A DNA stretch of 33,508 nt from NCBI GenBank assembly GCA_017303875.1, contig JAFLBP010000049.1:1-33508 (forward strand), given 5' to 3'. Positions 1-8,347 of this stretch are shown piece after piece; within the stretch, counting starts at the first letter, position 1; every line of letters begins with the position of its first letter. The position numbers and the translations under genes are program-made. The notes under the pieces were generated by a model, which did not search any database, was not told the origin of the DNA, and saw only the letters and a program-made list of their open reading frames with translations. The stretch is from Chitinophagales bacterium. GTDB taxonomy: Bacteria; Bacteroidota; Bacteroidia; Chitinophagales; Saprospiraceae.

Positions 1-20
1 GAAGGTGAAAGTACAAATTC

Positions 21-74
21 TTCCGCAGGGTTCCATTTTTGGGGGCATGCCCCCAAAAATGGAACCCTGCGGAA
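21..74. repeat. Perfect 54-bp palindrome
   Basis: Two 27-base arms are exact reverse complements with no spacer, centred on GCATGC. Each arm starts TTCCGCAGGG and contains an ATTTTTGGGGG block. Pairing stops at both outer edges. It lies about 135 bases past the stop codon of the beta-helix gene on the minus strand, so it could act as a strong transcription stop or be a copy of a dispersed palindromic element. Only the palindrome is seen; the role is open. Confidence 0.9.
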
Positions 75-132
75 ACTTCAAATCTCCAGTGAAAATCAGT
101 TTACACAAAATACTTTACACTCCCATTCAAAA

Positions 133-200
<68 letters not shown>

Positions 201-209
201 ACCTAAAGA

Positions 210-2591
210 TTATTGTTTTACAAAAGCGCCACCATATTGTTTTTGGCCCTGACGCATTTGTACGTACCAGGCGCCGGAGGGCAGATCGCGTACCGGAATT
301 TCGGCATTAAACTGCGCATTGTTTTTTTCAAAACTCAAGTCGCGGCTAATGGCGCCATTCGCAGAAACGATACGTACGCTGACGGGGCCAATCCATTCAT
401 TTTCAACACGCAGCAAAATACGATCGACTGCCGGGTTGGGCGTCACTTTGATCGGGAGGTGCTCAATGCCGGGAGCAGAGGTACCCACTGCACCCAGTTC
501 AAAAGCGCCTTTATCAGGCTCACCAACACGCGCCCAGCCGCGAATATCCACCGTTGGAGCGCCGGTACTTACACCGCCATTGACACAAGGGCTGATTTCC
601 TTGAGGTTGAAGTCGAAATTGGACGCATCCACAAATTCCGGATCAATTTCATTCAGGTCTTTGCTTGCCGTGAAATAAGGCGCCCAGGAGTTATCACCGG
701 AAAGGTTGCCGCCATTCGAAATCACTTCCGGGTTGCCTGCCTCAATTTTATAAGAATCAAAGGGCGTGTGGAAGATATTGTTGGTGGCATAGAGCACCGC
801 ACGGGAGGTATCGGCATCTTCCCATTGGGCAATATCGTTGCCAAGCGGACCGAGGTTGCCGGAGAAGGTATTGTTTACGAGCCACATCGACGAAGTTTTG
901 CCTTCGCCGGCGTTGTTGGAAATCACGCCGCCGGCGCCTTCCGAGCTGAAATTCAGGTTGTTGTACAAGAGCGAGTTGGTCAGGTAAAAGTCGGCATTGC
1001 TCAGGTTGAGCACGCCCGCCTGTGTCGTGGTGCTGTTATCAAAGAAAGTACAGCGATCCACGCGCAGTACTGCCAGATCCAGGCTGTCTTCTACAAAATA
1101 AACCACCCCGCCAAAATTACCGACGCTCAGGGAGAAAGAAGAGTTCAGAATATCCATCCAGATCCCGCCGCCTGCGCGAATGGCGCCACCCGCGTTTTCA
1201 CAACTGTTGTTGACGAAATTGCAACCATCAATCACAATTGAAGTAGAGTCGTTCTGCGCACCGATAGCGCCACCATTGGCAGCAGTATTGCCGTCGAAAA
1301 CGCAATTTTTAAAGGTAGTAACGGAAGTAAAACCCGTATTCACCGCACCGCCGGACACGGCTACATTATTGGCCGTAAACGTGCAGCCGGTAATTTCAAT
1401 TTCACTGCCTTCACTGTAATTGGCAATGGCGCCGCCAAAACGCGCACTGTTGCCCTCAAAAACGCTATTTTCCAGTTTCCCTTTGCAAGACGAATAGTAA
1501 ATAGCCGCTGCGGAAGTAGGCGCGTTATTATTGAGGAAGGTACAGTTTTGTACATCCACATTGCAGATATAGTTATACATCGCGCTACCGCCATAGCTCA
1601 GTGCGGTGTGATCTTCAAACAGGCAGTTCTCTACTTTGAAACTGTTGCCGCCGTCGCGACCGTCGTTATACATACCGGAACCGTTGTGGGCCTGGTTGGC
1701 GCGGAAGGTACAGTTGCTCATGGTAAAACTCGACTGCCAGTTGTAGAAGGCTGCGCCCCATTGGTTAGCACCGGCTTTGTTGTTTTCTAAGGTACAGCTG
1801 TCAATCACAATGTTTTTGCAGGCATTAATACCCAGCGAACCGCGGTTGGTAATGTTGTCTTTAAAAATGCAGTTGTTTACCTCCGCCCCAACAGCGAGGC
1901 CGCCGAGGTAAAGGCCCGCAGCGTTTTCCGTGGCACGGTTTTTTTCAAATACACAATTGTCGGCCCGGAAATTATTGGAAAGGCCACTGGAAGCAGCCAG
2001 TCCAGCGCCGGTTTCTGCAAAGTTGTCGGTGAAATAACAATTGCGCACCACTGCAAGTCCCTGCACCAAAATACCGCCGCCGCGACGGGTCAGCGTAGCA
2101 TTGGCTGTGCCAGTGAGGGTATTGCCACCGCGAATGAAAAATCCGTCGACAACACCCGGATCATTAGAACTGCTCTGGCTGATCCAAAGCACGTGCCGGA
2201 CATTATCGCTGCGCTTTTGGGTAAAATCGCCGGTGATGTCGTCGTTGTTAATGTCTCCACTCAGCGTAGTGACATTGGCAGCGATGTTGCGCTGCGACAA
2301 GGCTGTTTCCGTACCGGCAAATCCACCATACAAAATAGTGCCTTCTGCCAGCGAAAAACCATCAATCTGGCCCGTGGGCCGATAGGTTCCTTTGGCCACC
2401 CAAACCTGACGATTTGACGCCGCCTGCCCGGCCACGTCGAGCGCATCCTGCAAATCCGTGTAGGCATCAGCCCAGGAGCTGCCGTTGTTGGCGCCGGTAG
2501 CCGCCGCGTTAACGTAGATGGTTTGGGCTAAAACGGCATTAAAGCCGGCACTCAACAAAGCGCCAAGCAATACAAGGGTAAGTCTTTTCAT
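210..2591 (-). CDS. Secreted right-handed beta-helix protein with T9SS type A sorting domain
   Basis: This is a 793-residue secreted protein, probably exported and then anchored or released by the type IX secretion system. Residues 1-22 are a signal peptide (basic MKR start, hydrophobic core, VLA before QTIY). From about residue 30 to 690 there are many short repeats with a C-x-F-x-x-N pattern followed by GGA or GAG turns, typical of parallel beta-helix and Pmp-like repeats. From about residue 709 the segment KVTPNPAVDRILL...LPSGAWYV is the T9SS type A C-terminal domain. The start chosen is the only one that gives the signal peptide. The substrate is unknown; such helices are found in adhesins and polysaccharide-binding or polysaccharide-degrading proteins. 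No catalytic residues could be identified. It is divergent from the next T9SS cargo. Confidence 0.9.
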   Translation of the reverse strand: MKRLTLVLLGALLSAGFNAVLAQTIYVNAAATGANNGSSWADAYTDLQDALDVAGQAASNRQVWVAKGTYRPTGQIDGFSLAEGTILYGGFAGTETALSQRNIAANVTTLSGDINNDDITGDFTQKRSDNVRHVLWISQSSSNDPGVVDGFFIRGGNTLTGTANATLTRRGGGILVQGLAVVRNCYFTDNFAETGAGLAASSGLSNNFRADNCVFEKNRATENAAGLYLGGLAVGAEVNNCIFKDNITNRGSLGINACKNIVIDSCTLENNKAGANQWGAAFYNWQSSFTMSNCTFRANQAHNGSGMYNDGRDGGNSFKVENCLFEDHTALSYGGSAMYNYICNVDVQNCTFLNNNAPTSAAAIYYSSCKGKLENSVFEGNSARFGGAIANYSEGSEIEITGCTFTANNVAVSGGAVNTGFTSVTTFKNCVFDGNTAANGGAIGAQNDSTSIVIDGCNFVNNSCENAGGAIRAGGGIWMDILNSSFSLSVGNFGGVVYFVEDSLDLAVLRVDRCTFFDNSTTTQAGVLNLSNADFYLTNSLLYNNLNFSSEGAGGVISNNAGEGKTSSMWLVNNTFSGNLGPLGNDIAQWEDADTSRAVLYATNNIFHTPFDSYKIEAGNPEVISNGGNLSGDNSWAPYFTASKDLNEIDPEFVDASNFDFNLKEISPCVNGGVSTGAPTVDIRGWARVGEPDKGAFELGAVGTSAPGIEHLPIKVTPNPAVDRILLRVENEWIGPVSVRIVSANGAISRDLSFEKNNAQFNAEIPVRDLPSGAWYVQMRQGQKQYGGAFVKQ

Positions 2592-2634
2592 GGAAAAACT
2601 GTTTGGTTATAGTGTATAGGATAAGACAGTTCTT

Positions 2635-2668
2635 TTTGAACAATCGTTGCGCAAAAATATTAATTTTG
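2635..2668 (+). promoter_or_regulatory. Candidate Bacteroidota promoter of the 2727 gene
   Basis: TTTG at 2635 and TAATTTTG at 2661-2668 are 22 bases apart, close to the Bacteroidota -33/-7 pattern. A transcript start near 2675 would fall after the upstream in-frame ATG at 2670, which supports the ATG at 2727 as the true start. Confidence 0.4.
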
Positions 2669-2726
2669 AATGCGCTTAAAAGAATTACAGGCATATTCCT
2701 GTAGATTTGACGGATATAGCAAAATT

Positions 2727-5174
2727 ATGCGACAGCTTTTTTACTGCCAGGCAACTTTTTTTTTGTGCCTGTTTTCGCTGAATATGCAGGCGCAAAACAC
2801 TTTTCAGCGTTCGCTGGACAGTCTGAACGGCATTTTCTGTCTGGAACAAAGCAGTAATGGCCATTTCTGGCTGGGCAGTTTTTTAGGTAAAATTATTCAC
2901 CTTAATGCCAACGGACAGTGGCAGGGCGCCTGGTCGCCCGTAAAAGGCGATACGGCTGCCGCCCGTTTTATTTATGACCTTGAAAAAACACCCGACGGCG
3001 GGGTCTGGGCTTTGTTTGACCGCAGCAACCAGAATACCGCCCTCGACGATCACCTCATCCTCGCCCGATTATCGGCTGGCGGCACTCCGCTTTGGCAACG
3101 CACCGTACACTACGGCGAAGTGCAGCACTGGGCGCATAACCGCCTGGTGGCCGACCCTGCCGGTAATTGCTATGCCCTGAGTGCCCGTTTCAGCGCACCC
3201 GGCTCCGGACAGCCCAGCAGACTTATACTCTCCAAAACCGACCCCGCCGGTAATATACTCTGGCGCAAAGCTTTGTTAAACCAGGCACTCAACTATACCC
3301 GTGTTTTTCGGCGACTTGCCGACGGCTCCCTGCTCATCTGCGGCAACGGCCAATTGGCCAGTGCCTTTGGTTTTATCCTGCGCCTGTCGCCCGAGGGCGA
3401 AGTCCTCTGGAGCCGGCGTTTTCAAAGCTACTTGTTTAAAGAAATGGTAGAATTGCCGGATGGCGACTGGCTGCTCGCAGCCACGCAGGCCGGTAGTTTG
3501 CCACAGCGCACTACCCTGCTGCGAATGCGCCCCGACGGCACCGTGCTTTGGGCCGAACAACCGGAAAGCAACTATCCACTTAACTGGCTGCCCGGCCTTT
3601 GTATTGATGCCTCAGGAAATGCGGTGGTATTCAACTACGAAACCCTGAAAACAGAAGCATTTCCTGATATCTTTGCCATCAATCCGGCCACCGGCAACGT
3701 CGTCTGGGCAAAATTATACGACCGATGCCACAGCTATGGCGCCAGCGCAGGCCTGCGTTGTCAGGACGGCGGATTGGCGGCCATCCGATTCCGGCCCGGA
3801 GGCCATCTGCTGCTGAAAACCGATAGCGAAGGCAATTGCCAGGCTTGTACGCCCCAACCCGGCGCCGTGGTTTTTAAACCAGCCGCTGCGGATTTTCCCC
3901 TGCCTTTTGAATGGCAGCTTGAGTCTCTGACTTTGCCCTTGCAGGTAGACAGCGACTTCAAGCCCTTTTTTACCAATATCCGCGATTACTGCGGACAATT
4001 GGAACCTGTAAGTGGTTTTAACCTGAGCAACGACATGCCCTGTGCAGGCGAGGCCGTGCAGGTTACGGCGTACGGTCAGTTGCCCGCCGATCTTTACCAA
4101 TGGCAGTTTCCGGGTGCACAAGGGGCGGGGTCGCCCAACAGCGCCAGCGTGGGCGGCATTCGGTATCCGGCGGCTGGCATGGCCGACATCCGGCTCGTGG
4201 TAAGCACCGGCTTTTGTCGCGATACTTTTGTACAGGAGCTTGAAATACTGGCTGCGCCTGATGCCTTCAGCCTTGGAGCCGATACGCTGATTTGTGGTGT
4301 GGATAAATCGCTTACCCTTGATGCCGGAACCGCCAATGCAACCCAATGGCAGTGGAATGACGGCATTGCAACACCGCTCAGAACGATCAGCGAAGCCGGC
4401 ACTTACATCGTGGAGGCCCGGAACAACACCTGTGTTTTCAGCGATACCATTGAGGTGCGCTTCTCTGAAGGCCTGCGCCTCGACCTCCCGTCAGATACCA
4501 TTATTTGTGGCGCCGATACCCTTTGGTTGGATGCTACCACCGCTGATGCAACGCGTTATGCCTGGAGCGACGGCGAACAAAACGCGCGGCGGGCCATTAC
4601 CAAAGCCGGATTTTATGCCGTTACGGCGTTTAATGGCGCTTGCAGCAGTTCCGACTTTATTGCCGTGGACTTACTTCCCTCGCCGCCGCCACTCCCCCGC
4701 GACACCTTATTATGTAGTGGGGAAAAATTGACCTTGAATGTTGGCGCCAGTATTGCCGCCCTGATCCTGTGGAACGGCCTGCCCGGCGCGGCAAGTTACG
4801 AGGTAGCCGACAGTGGGTGGATCAGGCGGGAGCTGCGTTATCGTGGCTGTTATTTTGCAGATAGTATGCTGGTAGAACGCGTGGCCTGCAAGGACGGATT
4901 TAATATTTACGCACCCAATGTATTTACACCGGAAAAAGGCGGCGAAAATGCCGTTTTTGAACTGTTGGGCACAGAACTCGACATTTCCCTCCTGCAAATA
5001 TTTGATCGCTGGGGTAATTTGCAATTTGAAAGCCGGAATGGCGCCAAACCGCAATGGGATGGCCGCAATACAAGGGGAAAAGATGCTTCAGCAGGGATAT
5101 ACCTGTGGCTTGCGCGCGTGCGACAACGGCAGCGCGAGGGTGTACTGAGCGGCGAAGTTCTGCTACTGCGCTAA
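2727..5174 (+). CDS. Large secreted protein with T9SS type B (gliding-motility-associated) C-terminal domain
   Basis: The frame is open from an ATG at 2670, but the ATG at 2727 gives a normal signal peptide (MRQLFYCQATFFLCLFSL, cleaved near MQAQ), so an 815-residue product is preferred. The N-terminal half has beta-propeller-like repeats (G-x-x-LW and similar segments, about residues 40-370). The middle has at least two Ig/PKD-like modules with C-G-x-D-x-x-L-x-L-D-A repeats (about residues 515-640). The last 85 residues start NVFTPEKGG and include IFDRWGNL, QWDGR and AGIYLW, the hallmark of the CHU_C / T9SS type B domain. It is probably a surface protein; ligand and function cannot be told. 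Its stop lies 9 bases from the end of the convergent next gene, with a 12-bp palindrome (AGCGCATGCGCT, 5174-5185) between. Confidence 0.88.
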   Translation: MRQLFYCQATFFLCLFSLNMQAQNTFQRSLDSLNGIFCLEQSSNGHFWLGSFLGKIIHLNANGQWQGAWSPVKGDTAAARFIYDLEKTPDGGVWALFDRSNQNTALDDHLILARLSAGGTPLWQRTVHYGEVQHWAHNRLVADPAGNCYALSARFSAPGSGQPSRLILSKTDPAGNILWRKALLNQALNYTRVFRRLADGSLLICGNGQLASAFGFILRLSPEGEVLWSRRFQSYLFKEMVELPDGDWLLAATQAGSLPQRTTLLRMRPDGTVLWAEQPESNYPLNWLPGLCIDASGNAVVFNYETLKTEAFPDIFAINPATGNVVWAKLYDRCHSYGASAGLRCQDGGLAAIRFRPGGHLLLKTDSEGNCQACTPQPGAVVFKPAAADFPLPFEWQLESLTLPLQVDSDFKPFFTNIRDYCGQLEPVSGFNLSNDMPCAGEAVQVTAYGQLPADLYQWQFPGAQGAGSPNSASVGGIRYPAAGMADIRLVVSTGFCRDTFVQELEILAAPDAFSLGADTLICGVDKSLTLDAGTANATQWQWNDGIATPLRTISEAGTYIVEARNNTCVFSDTIEVRFSEGLRLDLPSDTIICGADTLWLDATTADATRYAWSDGEQNARRAITKAGFYAVTAFNGACSSSDFIAVDLLPSPPPLPRDTLLCSGEKLTLNVGASIAALILWNGLPGAASYEVADSGWIRRELRYRGCYFADSMLVERVACKDGFNIYAPNVFTPEKGGENAVFELLGTELDISLLQIFDRWGNLQFESRNGAKPQWDGRNTRGKDASAGIYLWLARVRQRQREGVLSGEVLLLR

Positions 5175-5183
5175 GCGCATGCG

Positions 5184-5540
5184 CTAAATCTTCATCAAAT
5201 TATGAGAAAGCAGGCGGAATTCATTTTTCACCTGATTCATGCCGATAAGTCCGCCCGACATGCCGCTGGACTCGCGGACAATGCGCACGGAAACGTCCTG
5301 CCCCTCAGGTAAAATCAGCACCCTGAATTTGAAGTACTTGTGAAATGCGCCCAGCAGGATGCGCAAGGTGCGGTTGCCGCGTTCGTAAAGTGCATTCTCC
5401 AGAGGACCGGAGAGATGCCTGTATCCCAAATGATACATAGCCTGTTCTACCTGGCGCGCCAGATCGGCCGGGGCAATGCCCCCGTAACGGTGTTGGAAAA
5501 AAGCGCTGTCGCTTGCTTCATTGTGGAGAAAATGAGCCAT
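5184..5540 (-). CDS. Conserved-looking hypothetical protein, 118 residues
   Basis: The function is not recognised. The frame extends up to an ATG at 5708, but that start would run into the transporter gene on the other strand and its upstream part looks non-coding. The ATG at 5540 (MAHFLHNEA) is therefore chosen. The product has no signal peptide or membrane segment. It is a small mixed helix/strand protein with a helical centre (LARQVEQAMYHLGY, then ALYERGNRTLRILLGAF) and a strand-rich end. It is convergent with the T9SS type B gene and divergent from the transporter. Codon use resembles its neighbours, so it is probably a real gene. Confidence 0.65.
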   Translation of the reverse strand: MAHFLHNEASDSAFFQHRYGGIAPADLARQVEQAMYHLGYRHLSGPLENALYERGNRTLRILLGAFHKYFKFRVLILPEGQDVSVRIVRESSGMSGGLIGMNQVKNEFRLLSHNLMKI

Positions 5541-5642
5541 AATTTTGGTTTTTTCGTATTGTGTTGGCAGCAATTGATTTAAAATGAGCCGTAAAAATAA
5601 ACATTTTCCTGCATAAGCACTCCATTTGGCAGCGCCGAAAAC

Positions 5643-5650
5643 TATATTTG
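5643..5650 (+). promoter_or_regulatory. Candidate -7 element for the POT transporter
   Basis: TATATTTG matches the Bacteroidota -7 consensus TAnnTTTG and lies 43 bases before the ATG at 5694. A TTTG at 5625 is a little close to be an ideal -33 element. Confidence 0.45.
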
Positions 5651-5693
5651 CCCCACCTGACACACCTTTATTCTTTCCATTAACAGCAACAGC

Positions 5694-7349
5694 ATGTTTA
5701 AGAGACACCCGGTCGCACTACCTTTTTTCTTTCTGACCGAAATGTGGGAACGCTTTGGCTACTACCTGATGATCGGTATTTTTACCCTGTACATGACTGA
5801 CGCCAAAAATGGTGGCCTGGAATTAGACCGCAGTACCGCCACCGATATTTACGGCACCTTCATCGCGCTGGTTTACCTCACCCCGTTTATCGGGGGCTTA
5901 TTAGCCGACCGCCTGCTGGGATTCAGGCGCAGTATTGTAATTGGCGGTGTATTGATGGGCATCGGGTATATGCTGCTTTCGGTGCCTAAAAACATGCCTG
6001 TTTTTTACTTTGCACTGTTTTTAATCATATTGGGCAATGGCTTTTTTAAACCCAATATTTCTACCCTGCTGGGCAATTTATACAACAACGACCAATACAA
6101 AGACCGAAAAGACGAGGGGTACAACATTTTCTACATGGGTATTAATGTTGGCGCCCTGATCTGCAATTTCGTGGCGGCCTACCTGCGCAACACCTACGGA
6201 TGGGGCTATGCCTTCTTCGCAGCGGGAGTGGGCATGATCTTGGGCGTGGTCATATTTATTATAGGCTGGAAGAAATACGCCCACGCAGAAGCAGAAAAAC
6301 GCGTCAAGGACAGCGCCGAGAGCAAGGAAGGCGCCCGCACCATGTTGATGATGCTCGGCGTAATGGGACTTGCCGCCGTAACCGGCTACATTGGCTGGAT
6401 CTTGCCGGGCACCCTGCTCGACAAAGACTCCACCGACGCCTTTGTATTTGCTGCCCTGCCCGTGATCGGTTTTTACATCTGGATTTTGTGGCGCGCCAAA
6501 CAGGAGGACAAACTTTTTATCAAGGCCCTGCTGGCGCTTTACCTTGTCGTAATTCCGTTTTGGGCAGTTTTTAAGCAAAACGGCACGGCCCTGACCACCT
6601 GGGCGGAGTACTATACCGACCGGTCTATACCGGCCTCTCTGGAGGGCACCGCTACTTTTATGGGTATGGTTCAACACGATACCGTTCGGGTGGCCTCCTA
6701 CCCCAAGTACGATGCGCAATTCAGGGTGGAAAAAGATAAAGACGATAAAGTGATCAAGGTGCAGTCTTATCCGCCCTACCTGAACAATTTGCAGCCGGAG
6801 CGAAGGCCTGCGGAAAATGCACCTTTCCGATTATTATCGACCGAGATTTTCCAGTCCGTCAACCCGGCATTTGTAATTGTGCTCACGCCGCTTGTGGTGT
6901 TCTTCTTTGCCTTTCTGGCGCGGCGAAAAGCCGAACCGGGTACACCGGCCAAAATGTTTTGGGGTTTGCTGATCACCGCACTTTCGTCGGTCGTGATGGT
7001 GGGCGCCGTAATTGCGAGCCACAATGGATTTGAAAAAGCCTCGCCCTGGTGGATAGTGGCCAGTTACGGGGTGGTCACCCTCGGCGAATTATGTATCAGC
7101 CCGATGGGCCTCAGCACCGTTTCCAAGCTGGCGCCGAGGCATATTGCGGGCCTGATGATGGGGGGCTGGCAGCTGGCGACCTCGCTGGGCAACAAATTGA
7201 GCGGCGTACTGGCAACCATGTGGGATGGATATGCCGACAAAACGGATTTTTTCTGGGTCAACTGCGCCCTGCTCGGCGCTTCTGCCCTGCTTTTGCTGGC
7301 TATTTTGAAGTGGCTGAACAGCATTTTCAGGAGTAAGGGACTGATTTGA
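5694..7349 (+). CDS. Proton-dependent oligopeptide transporter (POT/PTR family, MFS)
   Basis: This is a 551-residue inner-membrane carrier that most likely imports di- and tripeptides with protons. The N terminus carries the POT motif ExxER (E16, E19, R20, within EMWERFGYY), which is linked to proton coupling. The second family signature is IFYMGINVGAL (around residues 144-154), equivalent to the FYxxINxG motif. Twelve or more hydrophobic segments are visible. A hydrophilic stretch of about 60 residues (roughly 310-370, rich in K, D and Y) lies between membrane segments in the second half; this kind of insert is common in Bacteroidota members. It starts 153 bases upstream of the start of the divergent small gene, so the two share a promoter region. 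Confidence 0.93.
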   Translation: MFKRHPVALPFFFLTEMWERFGYYLMIGIFTLYMTDAKNGGLELDRSTATDIYGTFIALVYLTPFIGGLLADRLLGFRRSIVIGGVLMGIGYMLLSVPKNMPVFYFALFLIILGNGFFKPNISTLLGNLYNNDQYKDRKDEGYNIFYMGINVGALICNFVAAYLRNTYGWGYAFFAAGVGMILGVVIFIIGWKKYAHAEAEKRVKDSAESKEGARTMLMMLGVMGLAAVTGYIGWILPGTLLDKDSTDAFVFAALPVIGFYIWILWRAKQEDKLFIKALLALYLVVIPFWAVFKQNGTALTTWAEYYTDRSIPASLEGTATFMGMVQHDTVRVASYPKYDAQFRVEKDKDDKVIKVQSYPPYLNNLQPERRPAENAPFRLLSTEIFQSVNPAFVIVLTPLVVFFFAFLARRKAEPGTPAKMFWGLLITALSSVVMVGAVIASHNGFEKASPWWIVASYGVVTLGELCISPMGLSTVSKLAPRHIAGLMMGGWQLATSLGNKLSGVLATMWDGYADKTDFFWVNCALLGASALLLLAILKWLNSIFRSKGLI

Positions 7350-7498
7350 GGCAGTAATTTTTGTGAAGTAAAGCAAAACATCTTTTCATTTGATGCGGAT
7401 TGGAGGCGCATTGTTGCGTGTCATTGCGAGGGTTAAGCAAAATCATCGGCACGTTTTACAAATCCCTGTAACTCGCAGCATTAAATCTTATTTGCGAT

Positions 7499-7648
7499 AT
7501 GACAACAAAAAGAAAAACAACTGTTTCCAAACGTCGCAATCCATATGCGACAGAAGATGAAAAGGGTAATCGCCAGTTCATGATTATCGTTGGCATTGCC
7601 ACGGTAGCATTGGTGGGTTTGCTGTACTATATTTTTATGCAGCAGTAA
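7499..7648 (+). CDS. Small single-span membrane protein, 49 residues
   Basis: The ATG at 7499 opens a 49-codon frame. The product has a basic N terminus (MTTKRKTTVSKRRNPYA), a short acidic linker, and one hydrophobic helix (MIIVGIATVALVGLLYYIF, about residues 28-46) ending in MQQ. This predicts a membrane protein with its N terminus in the cytoplasm. The frame is followed within 20 bases by a good terminator, which supports it as a genuine gene. No family is recognised. It stands alone between the POT transporter and the dnaA region. Confidence 0.6.
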   Translation: MTTKRKTTVSKRRNPYATEDEKGNRQFMIIVGIATVALVGLLYYIFMQQ

Positions 7649-7667
7649 GCCTTTAAGCTTCTTCATC

Positions 7668-7713
7668 AAAAAGGCCTGGCAGCATACCGCGTGTATGTGC
7701 CGGGCCTTTTTCT
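7668..7713 (+). terminator. Rho-independent terminator after the 49-residue ORF
   Basis: AAAAAGGCC, one unpaired base and GGCA are mirrored by TGCC, one base and GGCCTTTTT, giving a GC-rich stem with A and T tracts and a loop of about 20 bases. The T run ends at about 7713. Confidence 0.8.
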
Positions 7714-8347
7714 TTGGGCAGCCCCGGATCGGTCGAATGCGCGGGAGCAAGGAAATCATGCCCTCCTGCACGAAACAATGCTGCGGTATATGTTCCACGA
7801 AAACCCAATTACTTGATAATGTGTACTCTTGTAAAAATCAGTAACCCTTAACAATACTTCTACAAAAATAATACACTTATAACAGTATAATTACAAATAT
7901 ATTTAAACCCGTACATTCCGCTCAGGGTGTTTTCAGGCAGCATCGCAGAAGAAGCGTTGGACAAATGCCAAAACAAGCGCCTGTATATGAAGCAATTATG
8001 AATTTGCAGCAAATTTTCGCCGTTTGGCAGCTTTTTAAGAAAACCATACACATATTGATTATGTAAATATTTTTAAAATAATAAAATGTCAATAATCAAA
8101 TTTAAAAAATATTATTCTAAAAAATAACCAAAAAACAAATCAATGAACATATTAAAATATTTCTTAACTTTTAAATTACTGTAAACAGATAAAGCCCCGG
8201 AAGGCAAAAAATTTTTCGTCGAAAATCTCGAAAAGCATTTTTCAAATTCAAAAGAAAGACTCACCTTTGTCACCCTGTTCAATTCAGAGCAGGCCGATTC
8301 AGTCGCCTACATAACGGATTTCCCGACATCCAAATGCACCATGTGGT
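7714..8347. other. AT-rich intergenic region upstream of dnaA
   Basis: No gene is supported in these 634 bases. 7714-7800 is GC-balanced. 7801-8190 becomes very AT-rich, especially 8050-8180, where almost every base is A or T. 8185-8353 is open in one frame without a usable start codon. The position before dnaA and the AT-rich stretch would suit an origin with an unwinding element, but no clear DnaA boxes (TTATnCACA) were found on either strand, so oriC is not called. A weak promoter-like CACCTTTG lies near 8264. Confidence 0.5.

Noticed and set aside
2670..2726. Upstream start of the T9SS type B gene
   Set aside because: It would put 19 polar residues before the signal peptide and precede the likely transcript start.
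5541..5708. N-terminal extension of the 118-residue gene
   Set aside because: It overlaps the start of the divergent POT gene and its promoter and looks non-coding.
7791..7799. parS-like half site TGTTCCACG
   Set aside because: Only one half is present; the matching CGTGGAACA is absent.
7965..8066. 33-codon ORF (MPKQAPVYEAI...)
   Set aside because: Too short, in an AT-rich gap, no start context or terminator.
7714..8347. Replication origin (oriC)
   Set aside because: AT-rich and next to dnaA, but no clear TTATnCACA boxes were found on either strand.
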